In this document: positions 19,076-30,790 of the stretch, in pieces
Position numbering within the stretch: the stretch's first letter is position 1
How the letters are laid out: the number at the start of each line of letters is the position of its first letter
NCBI GenBank assembly: GCA_963575645.1
Contig: OY754467.1
Coordinates: 51,803,108 to 51,867,107 of the forward strand
Length of the DNA: 64,000 bases
Reading direction: 5' to 3'
Source of the DNA: Xanthostigma xanthostigma
Taxonomy: Eukaryota > Arthropoda > Insecta > Raphidioptera > Raphidiidae
Notes under the pieces: generated by a model
The model's input: only the letters and a program-made list of their open reading frames with translations
Database searches by the model: none
Told to the model about the DNA's origin: nothing
Position numbers and translations under genes: made by a program

Positions 19076-21948
19076 ATTTATTTATTTTACGACGTTTCGC
19101 ACATATACAGAATGACCGGTAATTGCTAGTATTCCTCTCGGGAGAAGAAACTATGAATAATTTGGAATGATTTAACCTCTATAATTAGAGGTCGGAAATG
19201 CGCTATTTTTTATGATAATGACACTTCTGTGAAAAATTTTTATTTTATTTTTTTAATTTATTGTAAGTTTTAACAAACAACATAAAATTTAACAGTAAAT
19301 TTCGTGGGTTTTAGCTTTAGGAAGGTTGGCCAATTAGTAAGCTATCAGATCATGGAAAAATTCAGGCCAAAAAGTGAGTATATTTTTAACTTCCAATAAT
19401 CTTAGTTTGTGTACAAAATCCACTGGGTACCTACCTTTAGTCATACTGACTGCCACAGTCATAACACCAGAAATTAAGACAGGGTTTTACCTTCCCCGGT
19501 GTAAGCTGATTGTTATGACTGTACAACCCTACATAGTTTTAGATATTTTATAAAGTTTTACTTCGCAGTTTAAAAGGTCTATGTTTATAAATATTTTAAT
19601 TTTCTCTTTTCCAGTAATTTAGGGATTAACGTAGTCTTAATTAAAATATTCTGTTCAGACGTTCCTTCCATAAGTTTAGTCGTTTGCACGGAAAAGTTTT
19701 TAATAGCTGGCAGTTTTGCGAAATTTATTAATAAGCTTATTTCTTTTTCGTTCGCACTCAAACCGAATAACTTGAACTATTATGTTTGCTGTTTTCATTA
19801 AAAATATAAACAAAAATTTAATTTAAATAGCGTTTTGCTTATGATAAAAAGGAAATCGCAAAAGGTAACGATTCAAACGTCTTTTGTCTTCTATCTGCCC
19901 CTTTGCAAAAAAAAAATAATTTAAACACTTTTAAAATATTAACAGCTTAAGGATATTGTCGACGAATCCAAAATTGGATAATGTCTTAAAGCCTGCTATC
20001 ATTCAAGTGCATATTGTTAAGAAGGTGGTATAGTTTTTAAACTATTTCTACATTTAAATGTAAACAACAACAATAATATTCTTAACCACAACAATTTTAT
20101 TATGTCATTTCTTGAAAGTTACGCCTTCATCTGCAACAAAAACTGAATTGATTTATATGAATTTTTTATCGTATTCTCAACCACAATCATCGCATCAAAT
20201 ATCTTCATCATTGCCAGCTACATCCGAATTCTCCGAATACACTCCATCATCATCATCAAACATCATAATCAAGATCATCTTACAACTACAGAATACATCA
20301 CCATTCAAGTGTTTTACAACGTAACCAAATAATATAACGCATATAACCACGCTGATGCGCGTTTACTAAATAAAAAAAAACATTCAGATCCTGATGTTCA
20401 AGTTTAAAAATTAACAGGGCATTATAAATTTGATATATCTATTGTTGACTGGGTGGTAGCTGAAAAAAATGTAAACAGAATATAAGTGAAAACATTTTTT
20501 ATGATTAATATTTTATTTCTCGTTAATTTTGATATTATATTTTAAACTCTATTAGTATCATATAATTTTATTTTATAAAAATGTAATAAAAGTTCAACAT
20601 TTCATAATATCCAATCTGTTTTGAAGTCAATATCCATTAAAATTATAACTAATGAAATGGACATTGTTTATTTTAATTTCTCTCTTCTATAGTAAAACAG
20701 TGAGTTTTTGATTTTTTTTTATAAAAAAATACTTTTTAATTAGTTAAAATATACATTATATTAGAGCTCCAAGTTGAATCAGAATTGAAAAGACTTACAC
20801 GCCTTGTTAAATTTTCTACGTTGCATGAATCACACTTAACAGTTTTCAGATTTTTTGGAAGGGGCATACATTTTCATGTCTATTACTGCAGTCTACTTTC
20901 TTTATAAATTGGCAAATTATAGACGCTCGACAACAGAGTTTCTCTAGATTTTGTAACAAACATATAAATGTTGCAGGCGACCAAAACTTTAGTAATAAGT
21001 GTGTGCTGTAAGATTATAACACATCCCTATAAAGACCATTATTAAACACGGTAATGGAGTACGAAAATGTCTGCTGTAGAAAGAGCAAGAAGATCTCGCT
21101 ATTCTTTCCTCAAAAGCAGACTTCCTATGTACCGACTGCACACCTGACATATTGTTATAAATTTGTTGCAGAAGTTTTTTATGATTATAAGTTTCTTCAA
21201 AATGATGTTTATTTTCTTCATAAACATTTCTGCAGCAATTGTAGACAATTTTCAATATATGAATTTGTACTATGCGAAAATATAGTTTATTATACAATTA
21301 TTAAAAAAAAAATGTTTCTATTGATAATAGTTTTTTAAAAGACTACAAGTGACCAAGAAAATATAGACAACAAATATTCATTATCCAGGTAATAATAATT
21401 AATAATTTCTAGCTCAAATAATTCATCTTCCCGATTAAAAAAATATCTTAAGAATTTGCAATACGAGAAAAAGTATAATTTCTCACAAATAAAATGTCAG
21501 TGCTCTTTTACAATTTTCTTCTACTCAACATACTTCGAAAATTACCAGACATTTCAAAACCAACTTTACCTTTGAAGCGAAAAGTATTTTTATTGAAGAA
21601 GCAATATTTATTTGAAAGTTTTTTTTGAGAACAAAAGATCCATATGATATTCGTCACAGGAAAGCATAATAAGACTGTTTTACAAAGAAACTTGCTCGCT
21701 AATTAAAACGAACGAGTTTGAATATTGATTACGTAAGAGGCAGATTGAAGTGTCTTAAAAACTCATCAAGACGGCTTGTTAAAATAAAAGAACGGGAAAA
21801 ATAAAACAAACTTTGTTGCCATCAGTCCAATAAAATTGTACGAAATAATATACCAGTTATTCTAAACATCTTTTATTTTTTAAAATTTAATCTAAGTTTT
21901 AGAATATAAGAAATTCTAATCTAATAACTAGTAAAAATATTCATTTTC
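19076..21948. other. Long unassigned AT-rich interval
   Basis: Nothing of known type. Features seen: inverted ACAGTCATAACA / TGTTATGACTGT at ~19456-19522; a TCATCA microsatellite at ~20247; overlapping 94- and 102-codon frames on opposite strands at 20989-21338 with no domain. Splice-like TTTTCCAG near 19610 without a coding partner. Confidence 0.45.
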
Positions 21949-22374
21949 AAAGTAAAACTTCTTTACGCACGTTTGACTTGGGGAGTAAGCTGGTGAATGC
22001 CTGACGAGAGAGTTACGGAAGTGCGATCGGGCGAGGCGAACGGAAATTGAGAGGGAGATATAAGTTAGTGAAGATAGAAAGAGAATGACAAATACTTCAC
22101 TGGCTAGTGGCGCCATCAGGTGGCCGAAAATATAACCAGTTCTAACAATAGAATGACACATACTTTACTTGCAAGTGGCGCTATCGGGTGACAGAAAAAG
22201 GTTTAGTAAACCTACTTTAAATAATATTTCACAAAGATTTACGCTTAAAATCCAACGAGAGCTAAGTAATTGCAAAGTATTACTTTTGTTTTCATTATCT
22301 TTATGTTTATATTTCTTTCTTCTTACATTAGACTGTTCATTTCGTTCTTGAACAATTTTATAAACGCTTAGCAA
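21949..22374 (+). repeat. GAAG-family repeat, copy 2
   Basis: Left end AAGTAAAACTTCTTTACGC and the standard body. After it come two imperfect ~65-bp units, GACAAATACTTCAC...GTGGCGCCATCAGG and GACACATACTTTAC...GTGGCGCTATCGGG. The right terminal block present in the 59446 copy is missing. Confidence 0.7.
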
Positions 22375-22805
22375 AACAATTTATAATTATTAAACAACTT
22401 ATTTCACTTAGCACGCCTTGCATAATTCTTTTACAATATTAACTGCTCCTGAGTTACAATAGATATCACCACATCAAGAACACGTGCGCGAAGTTTCGCA
22501 TTTTTTGCGTGAAAAGCACGTTTTGGTAATTTACCGAAAGGATATTACGAATGCTGAAGTTTTTCATATCGACTGAAAATCAGGTTACAGGTCTACACGT
22601 TGATATACAAGAAATATTTGCATAAATTTACATAACAAAATATTGACATAAATTTTGCTGGAATCTATTAAACTCAGAAACTTGAAAATTGCTGCATTTT
22701 GTATGCATCTCAGACGTTTATATCTTTACTAACAACTTAGTTCAATTTGCAAATAATAATTTGGAATATCCTTTATTTCAATTTTTTTTTTCATTTTATT
22801 TTCTA
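22375..22805. other. Unassigned interval
   Basis: No gene or repeat recognised. Confidence 0.45.
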
Positions 22806-22932
22806 CTAGCGGTCCCGCCCGGTTTCACCCGGGTGCAAAAGAACAAATGGGGGGGGAGGAACATGAATACGCACATTCTGATTTTTGGCAGTCAGTTAAG
22901 AATGTCATGTCAAATTTCAAATTATGTTTAAC
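22806..22932 (+). mobile_element. Non-LTR repeat, 3'-truncated copy
   Basis: CTAGCGGTCCCGCCCGGTTT and the G-rich AATGGGGGGGGAGGAACATG stretch match 18733, then similarity stops near 22870-22930. Confidence 0.55.
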
Positions 22933-23640
22933 TCCGAAAATATAAGCTTCTGCCTTTAAAATATACCACAAGAACCGCAACCGAAGCAAACGATGTTCGT
23001 TGTTTTTCGCTTCCATTAAAATCGTATATTAATTAAATTGATATATATACGCTCTTTTGCAACGAATCTGGGACGTAGCAAAATCAACGATACGGATTGC
23101 GCGAGCTCGAAAAAAAGACTGAAAAAAACACTCTCGGGCTCTCATTTAATTCACGGATCGACTGCCAATAAATAATGATTAGGGGTGTGTGTTTAAAAAA
23201 AATAGCCATAAATTCGATATATAGAGTACAAATAGTATCCAATGCAGGGCAGATTAAGTGAGAAATAAGGAATAACAAAGCCAGACAAGTGCTAGTAGAA
23301 CCTGCGCCCTGAGGGTTCCGTAGCGTTATTTCATAACAATTAAATTTGTTATGTAATATTTCATGTAGGTATATAGAATCAGAAATTTATGATTTTTGGA
23401 TTTTTTTCTTTCTTTGTGCTATGCAACCTTTTTTCTCTTTCTATAGGTTAACGGGAAACATTAAAAGTTTTGATAAGTGAGTCAGCATAAAAAAAAAGAC
23501 GGGTTGCACTCCGGGAGTGCCGGCAGAAGTGAAAACTTGAATATTACCTCTACTCTCCATCTTAGTCACGTGTCCTGGCGCGAGTTTAACATTTTTTACC
23601 CATTACAAAAAAAGTGTACAACGCCGCTAAAAAAGTTTTC
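22933..23640. other. Unassigned interval
   Basis: Holds short motifs that look repeat-derived (CCTGCGCCCTGAGGGTTCCG near 23300; CACTCCGGGAGTGCCGG near 23509, a small hairpin), but no element could be delimited. Confidence 0.4.
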
Positions 23641-23652
23641 ACTTCAAAAATG

Positions 23653-23722
23653 ATCAAGTCACTTGCAATTCTAAAAAACAAAAAAAATCAAGTGATTTGC
23701 AATTCTAAAAGCAAAAACGATA
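23653..23722 (+). repeat. 35-bp direct duplication
   Basis: ATCAAGT.A.TTGCAATTCTAAAA occurs at 23653 and 23688. It lies just downstream of the tRNA-like sequence on that sequence's strand, so it may be the body of a small SINE. Confidence 0.6.
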
Positions 23723-23724
23723 AT

Positions 23725-23796
23725 TGCATCAGCCGGGAATCGAACACGGCGCGCCCGCGTAGCAGACGAGCATTCCTACCACTGTTGAAGAGTTGT
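23725..23796 (-). pseudogene. tRNA-Gly-like sequence (pseudogene or SINE head)
   Basis: On the minus strand the A-box region CAGTGGTAGGAATGCTCG and the B-box end GTTCGATTCCCGGCTGATGC match tRNA-Gly. The anticodon loop reads CTGCTAC, GCT where Gly GCC would be. The 5' acceptor strand does not pair with GATGC at the 3' end, and there is an extra G in GTAGGAATGC. It is therefore not a working tRNA gene as seen. Confidence 0.6.
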
Positions 23797-24432
23797 TGCT
23801 TACACTGCATTACTAAGAGCTGTTATTGTGTACGTTAGTAGCACGTTGTTGGGGTTTAAAAATATTATTTTTTTGTGATGTAACTACAAATTTACGGTTT
23901 TCGAATTTTTCCCTTTACTTGTGCGATACGTATAAATAATCGTAATTATTAAATGAAACAATTAATTTAAATTTTAATTAATATCAATGGTTTTAGGTAA
24001 GCTTTATATTGAACAGCTTATAAAATCACGCCACCACTGAAAGTTATTTTTTAAACAACGTTGTTAAAAATAGGGAAACTGCGAATAAAAAACTAAAATA
24101 TAATATTATGCATGAATAAACTATATCTCTATACGAATATATAAAAATTATAATCTGCTGTTTTATAAAAAAATCTACGTTATGCAATTTTTTACTCAAA
24201 TGATAAATATTCATATCTAATATCATTTTGTAAAAAATGTTGACGTTTGGAAGAGCAGTTTGATTTAAAATGCGACGCTGCAGATTTTTTTTTTTTTTGA
24301 AAAATGAACTTTCAGCTTGCACTTTTATAAAACACTGAATAATAAAAAGTAACTGGTGAATTTTTAGATTCAAATTCCAAAGTAGCATAAATTTAATAAG
24401 TGAAGAAATTATAATAATTATAATTGTGTATA
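23797..24432. other. Unassigned AT-rich interval
   Basis: The 152-codon minus-strand frame 24044-24502 covers this region but its first ~25 codons lie in the non-LTR tail at 24433, and the rest is low-complexity I/L/F/K-rich sequence. It is not taken as a gene. Confidence 0.45.
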
Positions 24433-24852
24433 CATAAATTTTAAATCTATGTATATAAAATTCCCGTGTCACAATTTTGGCCGCGCTAATCTCCGAAACC
24501 ACTGAACCAATTTTAACGAAATTTTGTAAATGTGTCTTGCTTGGTGCAACTTACGCTATAGGATAGTTTTTATTAAATATCTCGAACAAAATTACTCAAA
24601 AAAAACTGTTTTAGTAGCATGTAACGATATCTGCTAGATTTTACTCAAAGCTATTAGTTTAGAAGCAAAAAAAATATTCTAATACTAAGTAGCGACATCT
24701 GTTAGAATTCGCTCAAAGCGATTAGTTCAGAAGCAAATCTGGTAGAATTTGCTCAACGCTATTAGTTCAGACGCCGGGCCGCAAACGAAATACATTTTTG
24801 CAGAATTATATCTATCGCACCCGGGCGAAGCCGGGACGGACCGCTAGTATTA
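24433..24852 (-). mobile_element. Non-LTR (RTE-like) 3' tail
   Basis: On the minus strand it opens ACTAGCGGTCCGTCCCGGCT and ends in GGTTTCGGAGATTAGCGCGG and a ...ATATACATAG tail. Internally, a short GTAGC.ACATCTG...AGCGATTAGTTCAGAAGCAA block repeats two to three times (24610-24770). Related ends at 32770 and 45625. Confidence 0.65.
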
Positions 24853-25810
24853 ATATAAAATAACTTCCGCATAACTGTCCACGAGCCGACACACCTCTTT
24901 TTTAGACGCGAGTAGCGCAAGCTAAAACGCCTATATGTACTCGCTTTTTCTGTGAATCTGTATGTCACGCTTTTTTGTGTCACGTGTACAGCTCAAACGC
25001 CTTAACCGATTTTAAAAAACTTTTTTTTGTCCGGTTCGTCTCCGAGTAACTTAGATCCTAACCAAACCTGATTTTTGAGTTTTGACCCCAGAGGGGATCA
25101 ATAAAGAAAAAACGAAGTTTTTCGCTAATAACTCACTCAATTTAAATCAGATCGGTTCGAAACCAATCTTAAACGAAAGAGGAGAAAATTTTATATAAAT
25201 TTCGTACAACAGAATTTGCCCAAACAGTTTTTTTTAATAAGAAATTAAATTTAAAAAATAAGTGATCGTGACCAGTTGTTGGTCACAATATCAAAACGTA
25301 ACCTCATTTAAGGTTGTTTGGAAGCCTCAAGTCAAATAAATTACTTTTTTTTCTTTTTTTTCCTCAAATAATTACCCAAATCATGCTATAATAATTCATA
25401 GAAATTCACATAAAAATTTATTTGATTTAATTAAATGCGAATGATAATTAAATAATTATAGTAATGTAATTAATAAAATATTAATTGATTAGTACTCAGC
25501 TGTCACTAGTCACTGTCACTACAACAACAGAGATAGAGGACACATGTCAGTATTATAAAATTAATAAAACCAAAAGTACGTGGTAAATTATTCTGAAATT
25601 TTTGCAGTGTGTATTTCAGACATCGTTCTATCCATTAAAAAGTTTTTTTTGTGGGGTCAAGTTTGTCAATTTTTTACAAACCCTCAATTTCCGGAGTTAT
25701 TGAACAAGGACACTCATAACGGCTCGTGTATTTTTGCATAACTTTAATTAATTATATCTCTTGAACGATGTGGTAAAAAAATATGATTCTTTTTCTGTTG
25801 GTGTCTTTAA
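24853..25810. other. Interval with repeat-like fragments
   Basis: GTCACGTGTACAGCTCAAACGC (24979 on) and TTTTGTCCGGTTCGTCTCC read like another non-LTR 3' UTR but have no partner here. Hairpin GTGACCAGTTGTTGGTCAC at ~25267. No gene. Confidence 0.4.
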
Positions 25811-26502
25811 GGAGGCTGATCCGTTACAGTCCCATTCAAAAGTAAGTTGAATTCTAAATGGGAACTTTTCCATAATAAATTTTTACAAAAGGTTATAAGT
25901 CGATGATACCAATAATATTATTGCCATGAAAGCATAAATAAATTTTTTTTTAATATGACGTATTAATTATTTCTAACTTTAAAATTTTCTGTACAAAGTT
26001 AGGTTAAAAAAAATAAGTGCATGTAAATATCTGTATTTTACATATTTTTTTACAGTAAATAATTAAAAAAAGAAATTAGAAGTAATAAAAATTTAAATTA
26101 AATCATTAAAAAGTTGAAAATTCAGTTAAAATTGTTAAAACTGTCAAAAATAAAAGTCCATAATCGAAAAGTGCTAAGGTTTAATAATTTTTTATATTGA
26201 TTAAAAGTCTCCTAATTAAATTGGAAAAAATATTAAAATATGCGTAAGACATCGATGCTTTACATAGTTAGTTTTCGGAACTGCTGACATTATTTGGTTA
26301 TTTGCAAAAAATTAAAATGTACCGTTTGTATGCTAGGTTGTATTTTCCATAAGACTTCATGTAAAAGTTTTTTTTAATTCTTAACTTTATAAATCTCCTA
26401 ATGATTTTGGATTTTTTACAGAAAATTTTGTCATAAAAATATCTATTAAAAAAACTTTATTTCAGATTTTTTTCATTATCTTCGTAAAACGGCTCAACCT
26501 CC
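25811..26502. mobile_element. TTAA-flanked non-autonomous element T, copy 1
   Basis: Terminal repeats GGAGGCTGATCCGTT and AACGGCTCAACCTCC with TTAA exactly at both outer borders (25807-25810, 26503-26506). 692 bp, very AT-rich, no ORF. A ~700-bp homologue lies at 44148-44844. TTAA is the piggyBac target, but the ends do not start with the usual piggyBac CCC, so superfamily is open. Confidence 0.75.
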
Positions 26503-27354
26503 TTAATTATAATCTTTTGAATAAATATAAAAAAAATGTAGGGTCAAGTTTAAGTCATTTGGCTACCAAACTACCTTAATATCTATGTTGCGATGGAGTC
26601 AGGAAAGATTTTAAAGTCACCATATTTGTTCAGTACAATAAACAAAAGTTAGCTAAACTTTTTAAAAAGGTAGGCTCCCGAGACAAAGCACTTTGTAATT
26701 TATTCAAAAGCCGCATCGTGTCCAGATGATAAAGTTTACGAAAGGCCAAAATACCCATTCGTAGATATAAATAAATACAACACCCGAAGGTACGGTTCTT
26801 AACAACAAGAAGAGGAGGAGGAGCAGCGAAGGATTGGTCCGATGAAGGAGAAGCTATTGAAGTTCAGTGAAGTACTGGTGACATTATGAGACGTGCTTGT
26901 TTAATGAGCCACACAAATACGTCGTCCCCCAGCTAAACTAAATCTTCAAAAGCTCAAGTGAAAGCTCTTACTATATATGCATCTGAGCATTGACTGGTAC
27001 TGCAAAATGCGCCGTTCAATTCAAACAAGACTTTTGTTTTTCCTATACCCGTCACTCACGCCACACACCATATCCGAGACCCGATACTTCCACCATCACA
27101 AATATACAGTCAACTAGAAACAAAACTATTTTATAGATCACAATTCAATTTCAAACGCTGGATTATTACAATAATATTTGATTAAAATACATTGTTCAAA
27201 ATTTGTGAACATTTAAAATATATTCACATAGCTCCCACAACGATTTTATATCCTTTATTAAGGTTTTTGTACGTTAGATTACAAAAAAACTTTAAAAAAA
27301 CATTTATTCAACATGAATGGTTTTCTATTTTCGCTACTTAACAAGCATGTATAT
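26503..27354. other. Unassigned interval
   Basis: Less AT-rich part around 26770-27110, with a GAAGAGGAGGAGGAG run near 26809. No ORF or repeat partner recognised. Confidence 0.4.
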
Positions 27355-27977
27355 GTTACGGTCAATGTCCGGAATCCGGTCAATGTCGACAACGCCCGAG
27401 CCACATTGGGCAATGTCCGAAATCAGACAAGGTTCAAAAAATAGATTTTTTATAAACATGAAACGCTGACATTTGATTGTATCTTGATCATCATAAGTTA
27501 TATAAGTACTGCTTTTCTATATTATTAAAATAAATAAGATGCGTGAAAATAAATTATACGTAGTTTTGATTTTTATTTTTATTGCTGGAATAAATGTGAG
27601 TTCTGAAATTTAATTCATTAAGATATATTGCTTATTGCTTATATCATATATAAAAAATATAATTATTTTTATTAGTAACGCCTTTTTGTATTTTTTTATT
27701 CATTAAAATAAATAAAATGTATGTAAATAAATTATACGTGGTTTCAATCATCAATAATTGTAATAGAAACTTGAAAAATATATTCTTCAATAGTTGATAC
27801 CAGTGATAAAAATTCCATAAAGGGTTAATGATAACTTATCATGATAAAGATACAATCAGATGTCAGCGTTTCATGTTTATAAAAAATCTATTTTGTGAAC
27901 CTTGTCCGATTTCGGACTTTGCCCGATGTGGCTCGGGCATTGTCGACATTGCCCGGATTCCGGACATTGACCGTAAC
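27355..27977. mobile_element. Long-TIR element with GTTACGGTCAATGTCC ends
   Basis: Inverted arms of ~145 bp (27355-27500, 27833-27977) match closely, GC-richer outer part (GACAACGCCCGAGCCACAT), AT-rich inner part. Flanks are TATAT/ATATA, so the target is probably TA. Inside, two ~60-bp segments (27517 and 27695: ATTAAAATAAATAA, ATAAATTATACGT) are direct repeats. The 83-codon frame at 27828 is arm sequence. Confidence 0.85.
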
Positions 27978-28149
27978 ATATATAATATGTATAATAATAT
28001 ATCATATATATATTTGCCTCCCTTTTTAGAAAAAAACCTCACAATTTCTCCACTAAATTATATAATATTTTACAGATAATTGCTTGCTCTACTGACATCG
28101 ACAACTAAAAAATTTGTTATTGCTTTTGTTTTTGTAAATTAATTAAAAT

Positions 28150-28442
28150 ACAGCAACGCTGAACAACGTCTGCCATCTGACGGCTTTAATTTTGAAACAA
28201 CGTCAACACTTCGATCTGTCATCTGACCTTCATATTGTAATACAACAGACACAATACTGCATACTGCCATCTGACGCCTTTAATTTTGAAACAGCGAGCA
28301 ACGCTGAACAACGTCACAGCAATGCTGCATGATTCCATCTGACGGCTTAGCTCAACGCTTTTGCTACTTGCGCCTCTATATGACAAATTTAGTAAAATAT
28401 TTCTTCGATCTGTCATCTGAGCTTCATATTGTAATACAACAA
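28150..28442 (+). repeat. Shuffled direct-repeat cluster
   Basis: CAACGCTGAACAACGTC (28153, 28300), CCATCTGACGGC/GCC (28172, 28267, 28334), TTTAATTTTGAAACA (28184, 28279) and CTTCGATCTGTCATCTGA (28208, 28403) recur in changed order. Two imperfect units with internal loss explain it. Not a gene. Confidence 0.7.
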
Positions 28443-28804
28443 AAAGAAGAACGTTATAAGCAGTGTGCAAAATTAGAAACGAATTGAATACCTGCAATCA
28501 TATTTAAAAAATAATTTTGTAAAGTGATAATTATTATACTTATTTAGTGCGAATAATTCGCACAGGTCACACTAGTAATATTTCATTGAGTTAGAAACTG
28601 TAGACTTGGACATTCTACATCGTATATGTGAGTCAATGGAATGCGTAAGGCATCCAGTGAAACATAATCGAGCGAAATCCCCTCTGTTTGCACAGGAACG
28701 CTACACGTAACTATGTATATTTTAACAGTACGGCAGATGGTTAAAAAGTAAGGTAGGAACGTCATGTTACGGCAATTTGATAATACATAATACATTGACC
28801 AGGT
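28443..28804. other. Unassigned interval
   Basis: No gene or repeat recognised. Confidence 0.4.
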
Positions 28805-28954
28805 CAGTGGTTCTCAACTGTTTTATATTGCTCAATTGTAAGAATTAAGGCAAGAGCGACATGAAACTAGATTCCAATTAATCAGTTTATGATATTAAGA
28901 CGTTCTTATTTTGCATTTATAGATAAAATCTTCAATAACCATAAAGATCACTTA

Positions 28955-29543
28955 TGGCCATATTCACCGAACGTAAGTAGTTATTTATTCGGTTCATTTG
29001 TTCTTCAGGTAACTATTCCTCCGAATAAATAGCAATCATTCAATTCACCAAACATAATTATGTTTACCGCAGTTATAAATCTATTATGTCTTACTTCGAG
29101 AGCATAACTATTTATTCGCCTGATAAAATAATATTGGCCGCCACATAGATCATAATACCTAATCTATAAACGTGGAGTATTATATCTACAGTTTGCTCTT
29201 GTAAATTTATTTATGTGCTGTTTATTAACTTTTTGTAAAGTGTATAGTTGTAAAGCATTAAAGTTAGTGGAAGATTTTTGTGCAATTGGGTTAGGCTAAA
29301 ATGTTATTATTTTGTGAAACTTTTTTTGACGTTTACACTAACGCCATCATCGGTCGGATCTTTAGGTGAACGTAAAAATATTCAACAAAAATAGCAAGGA
29401 GTATAGTGCAGTGTATATTAATTTTTTAATTAGCTTTTCTACCTAATATTTTGCTTGTTGAATTGAAAGTAAATTTTATTCTAACGAATAAATTTGTTCC
29501 AAGATTAGTAACTTCTATCTTTAATAGTGATCGGTGAACATGG
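28955..29543. mobile_element. TIR element N, copy 1
   Basis: Ends TGGCCATATTCACCGAAC and TGATCGGTGAACATGG are imperfect inverted repeats. The body (TTTATTCGGTTCATTTGTTC, CATAGATCATAATACCTAAT) is shared in reverse with 37072-38016. No transposase. TTTAATGCTTTACAAC (minus strand) in this copy is the uninterrupted site of an insertion present in copy 2. Confidence 0.7.
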
Positions 29544-29708
29544 ATATTAGTAGTTTATTTTTAAATTAATTGGTTTTATGGTACAGATTAATAGAGTGGC
29601 AAATGAACAGGTTTTTCCAATAATATGTTTTTGGTTTTGAAGAATCTCGAAAAAAAACCCACAAGGCCACAAGGTAAAATTTTGTAGAGTGAATTTTGAT
29701 CTAAATTA

Positions 29709-30184
29709 CAGTGTAACCTCTTTATAACGTATCTCAAGAGACCAAGCATTTTTTTTCGTTGTATGGAGGGAAAAAAAAATTACCAAATTTTACCTAATTA
29801 ATTTATTCCAAACACATACAGTCTGTAAACTTTGCCTGACGTTTTTTGCTATGCCAATATTTGTTTTGTATTTTATTAAATATCTTATGCATAGCTGGGG
29901 ATGTGGTGGAATCATCTTTATTAAGAAATAGGAATTTTTCGATAAGTTTGGCGGCATCAAGTGCTTGTTGAATAGTTGGTGATGATTCAAAATCGTCCTC
30001 TTTACGTCTGAATATTTGCTGACATCTAAATATGAACATATTTCTTCGTAATAGAGAATGGCTGTTGCGCTATATAGAGGGTATTATTGTATAGGTTTTA
30101 AGGTAAACCAACCAAATTGTAAAAATTTCTACGTTATAGGGAGTTTTTCGTTATAACGAAGGACGTTATAAAGACGTTATACTG
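29709..30184. mobile_element. pogo/Tigger-type element, internally deleted
   Basis: Terminal repeats CAGTGTAACCTCTTTATAACG-like and CGTTATAAAGACGTTATACTG-like, flanked by TA on both sides (29707-29708, 30185-30186). A pair of CGTTATA motifs stands inside each end. These are hallmarks of pogo/Tigger Tc1-mariner elements. 476 bp, keeping only a C-terminal coding remnant. Confidence 0.85.
29803..30039 (-). pseudogene. Tigger transposase C-terminal remnant
   Basis: The 78-codon frame encodes a helical, charged segment with SSPTIQQALDAAKLIEKFL near residues 19-37, the type of helix found after the DDE core in pogo/Tigger/jerky transposases. The CENP-B DNA-binding region and all catalytic motifs are absent. 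It lies wholly inside the terminal repeats and reads from right to left. It makes no functional enzyme. Identification rests on pattern resemblance plus the terminal repeats. Confidence 0.5.
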
Positions 30185-30503
30185 TAGTACCATTCCCGGC
30201 TAATGGAGTTGGAATGGTAAAAGCATTTGGTCGATTCTCGTAGTGAAAGGCAGTGTTGCAAATATACAGTTGTACGTTAGTGATGTGTATTCACACTATT
30301 GCGTTTCTTTCGTTCAATGTTTCGTGCCCAGAAAATTTTGATTTTATTTGTATTGTAAATTCTTGTTATCTTAAAAATTGTTACAATGTAAATTGCAAGT
30401 TTTACATTTTTGAACAAAAATCAAAAGTTAACGTTAAAGATTGATTTATTAAACAATTGTCAAATTAATGACCAAGATAAAGACTTAAAAGTTTAAAATT
30501 GTA

Positions 30504-30790
30504 AACTGGTGGTATCAATGATATGTTGATTTTTTCAATAAATAAAATAAAATATGTAAAAATTAATACATTAACTTTTCGGTCCGGATTTGGATCTTCT
30601 TCAGAACTGATCTAAAAAATATAAAAATTAATTGATAATTAGTTTCTAATTTGTTTTTGAAAAAATTAAAAACTTGAAGCGAATTTTTTCAAAAATCAAT
30701 ATGAAACTAATTAATTATTAATTAATTTTTATATTTTTTAGATCAGTTCTGAAGAAGGTCCAAATCCGGACGGTAACAAAAAAATATAGT
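30504..30790. mobile_element. Head-to-head pair of PLE family 2 tails
   Basis: Minus-strand copy on the left with tail motif at 30576-30604 (CTGAAGA, A, GATCC...GGACC, GAAAA). Plus-strand copy on the right at 30749-30776 (CTGAAGA, A, GGTCC...GGAC, decayed GAAA). Both start near GAAACTAATTA and are separated by ~60 bp, so tails point outward. Same family as 5262 and 35455; older, since stems carry mismatches. Confidence 0.65.

Noticed and set aside
20112-20324. 70-codon Ser/Thr-rich frame as a secreted peptide
   Set aside because: Composition comes from a TCATCA microsatellite; no signal peptide or conserved context.
24044-24502. 152-codon minus-strand open frame
   Set aside because: It starts inside a non-LTR tail (24433-24852) and continues as low-complexity I/F/K-rich sequence without domain or codon bias; an AT-rich chance frame.
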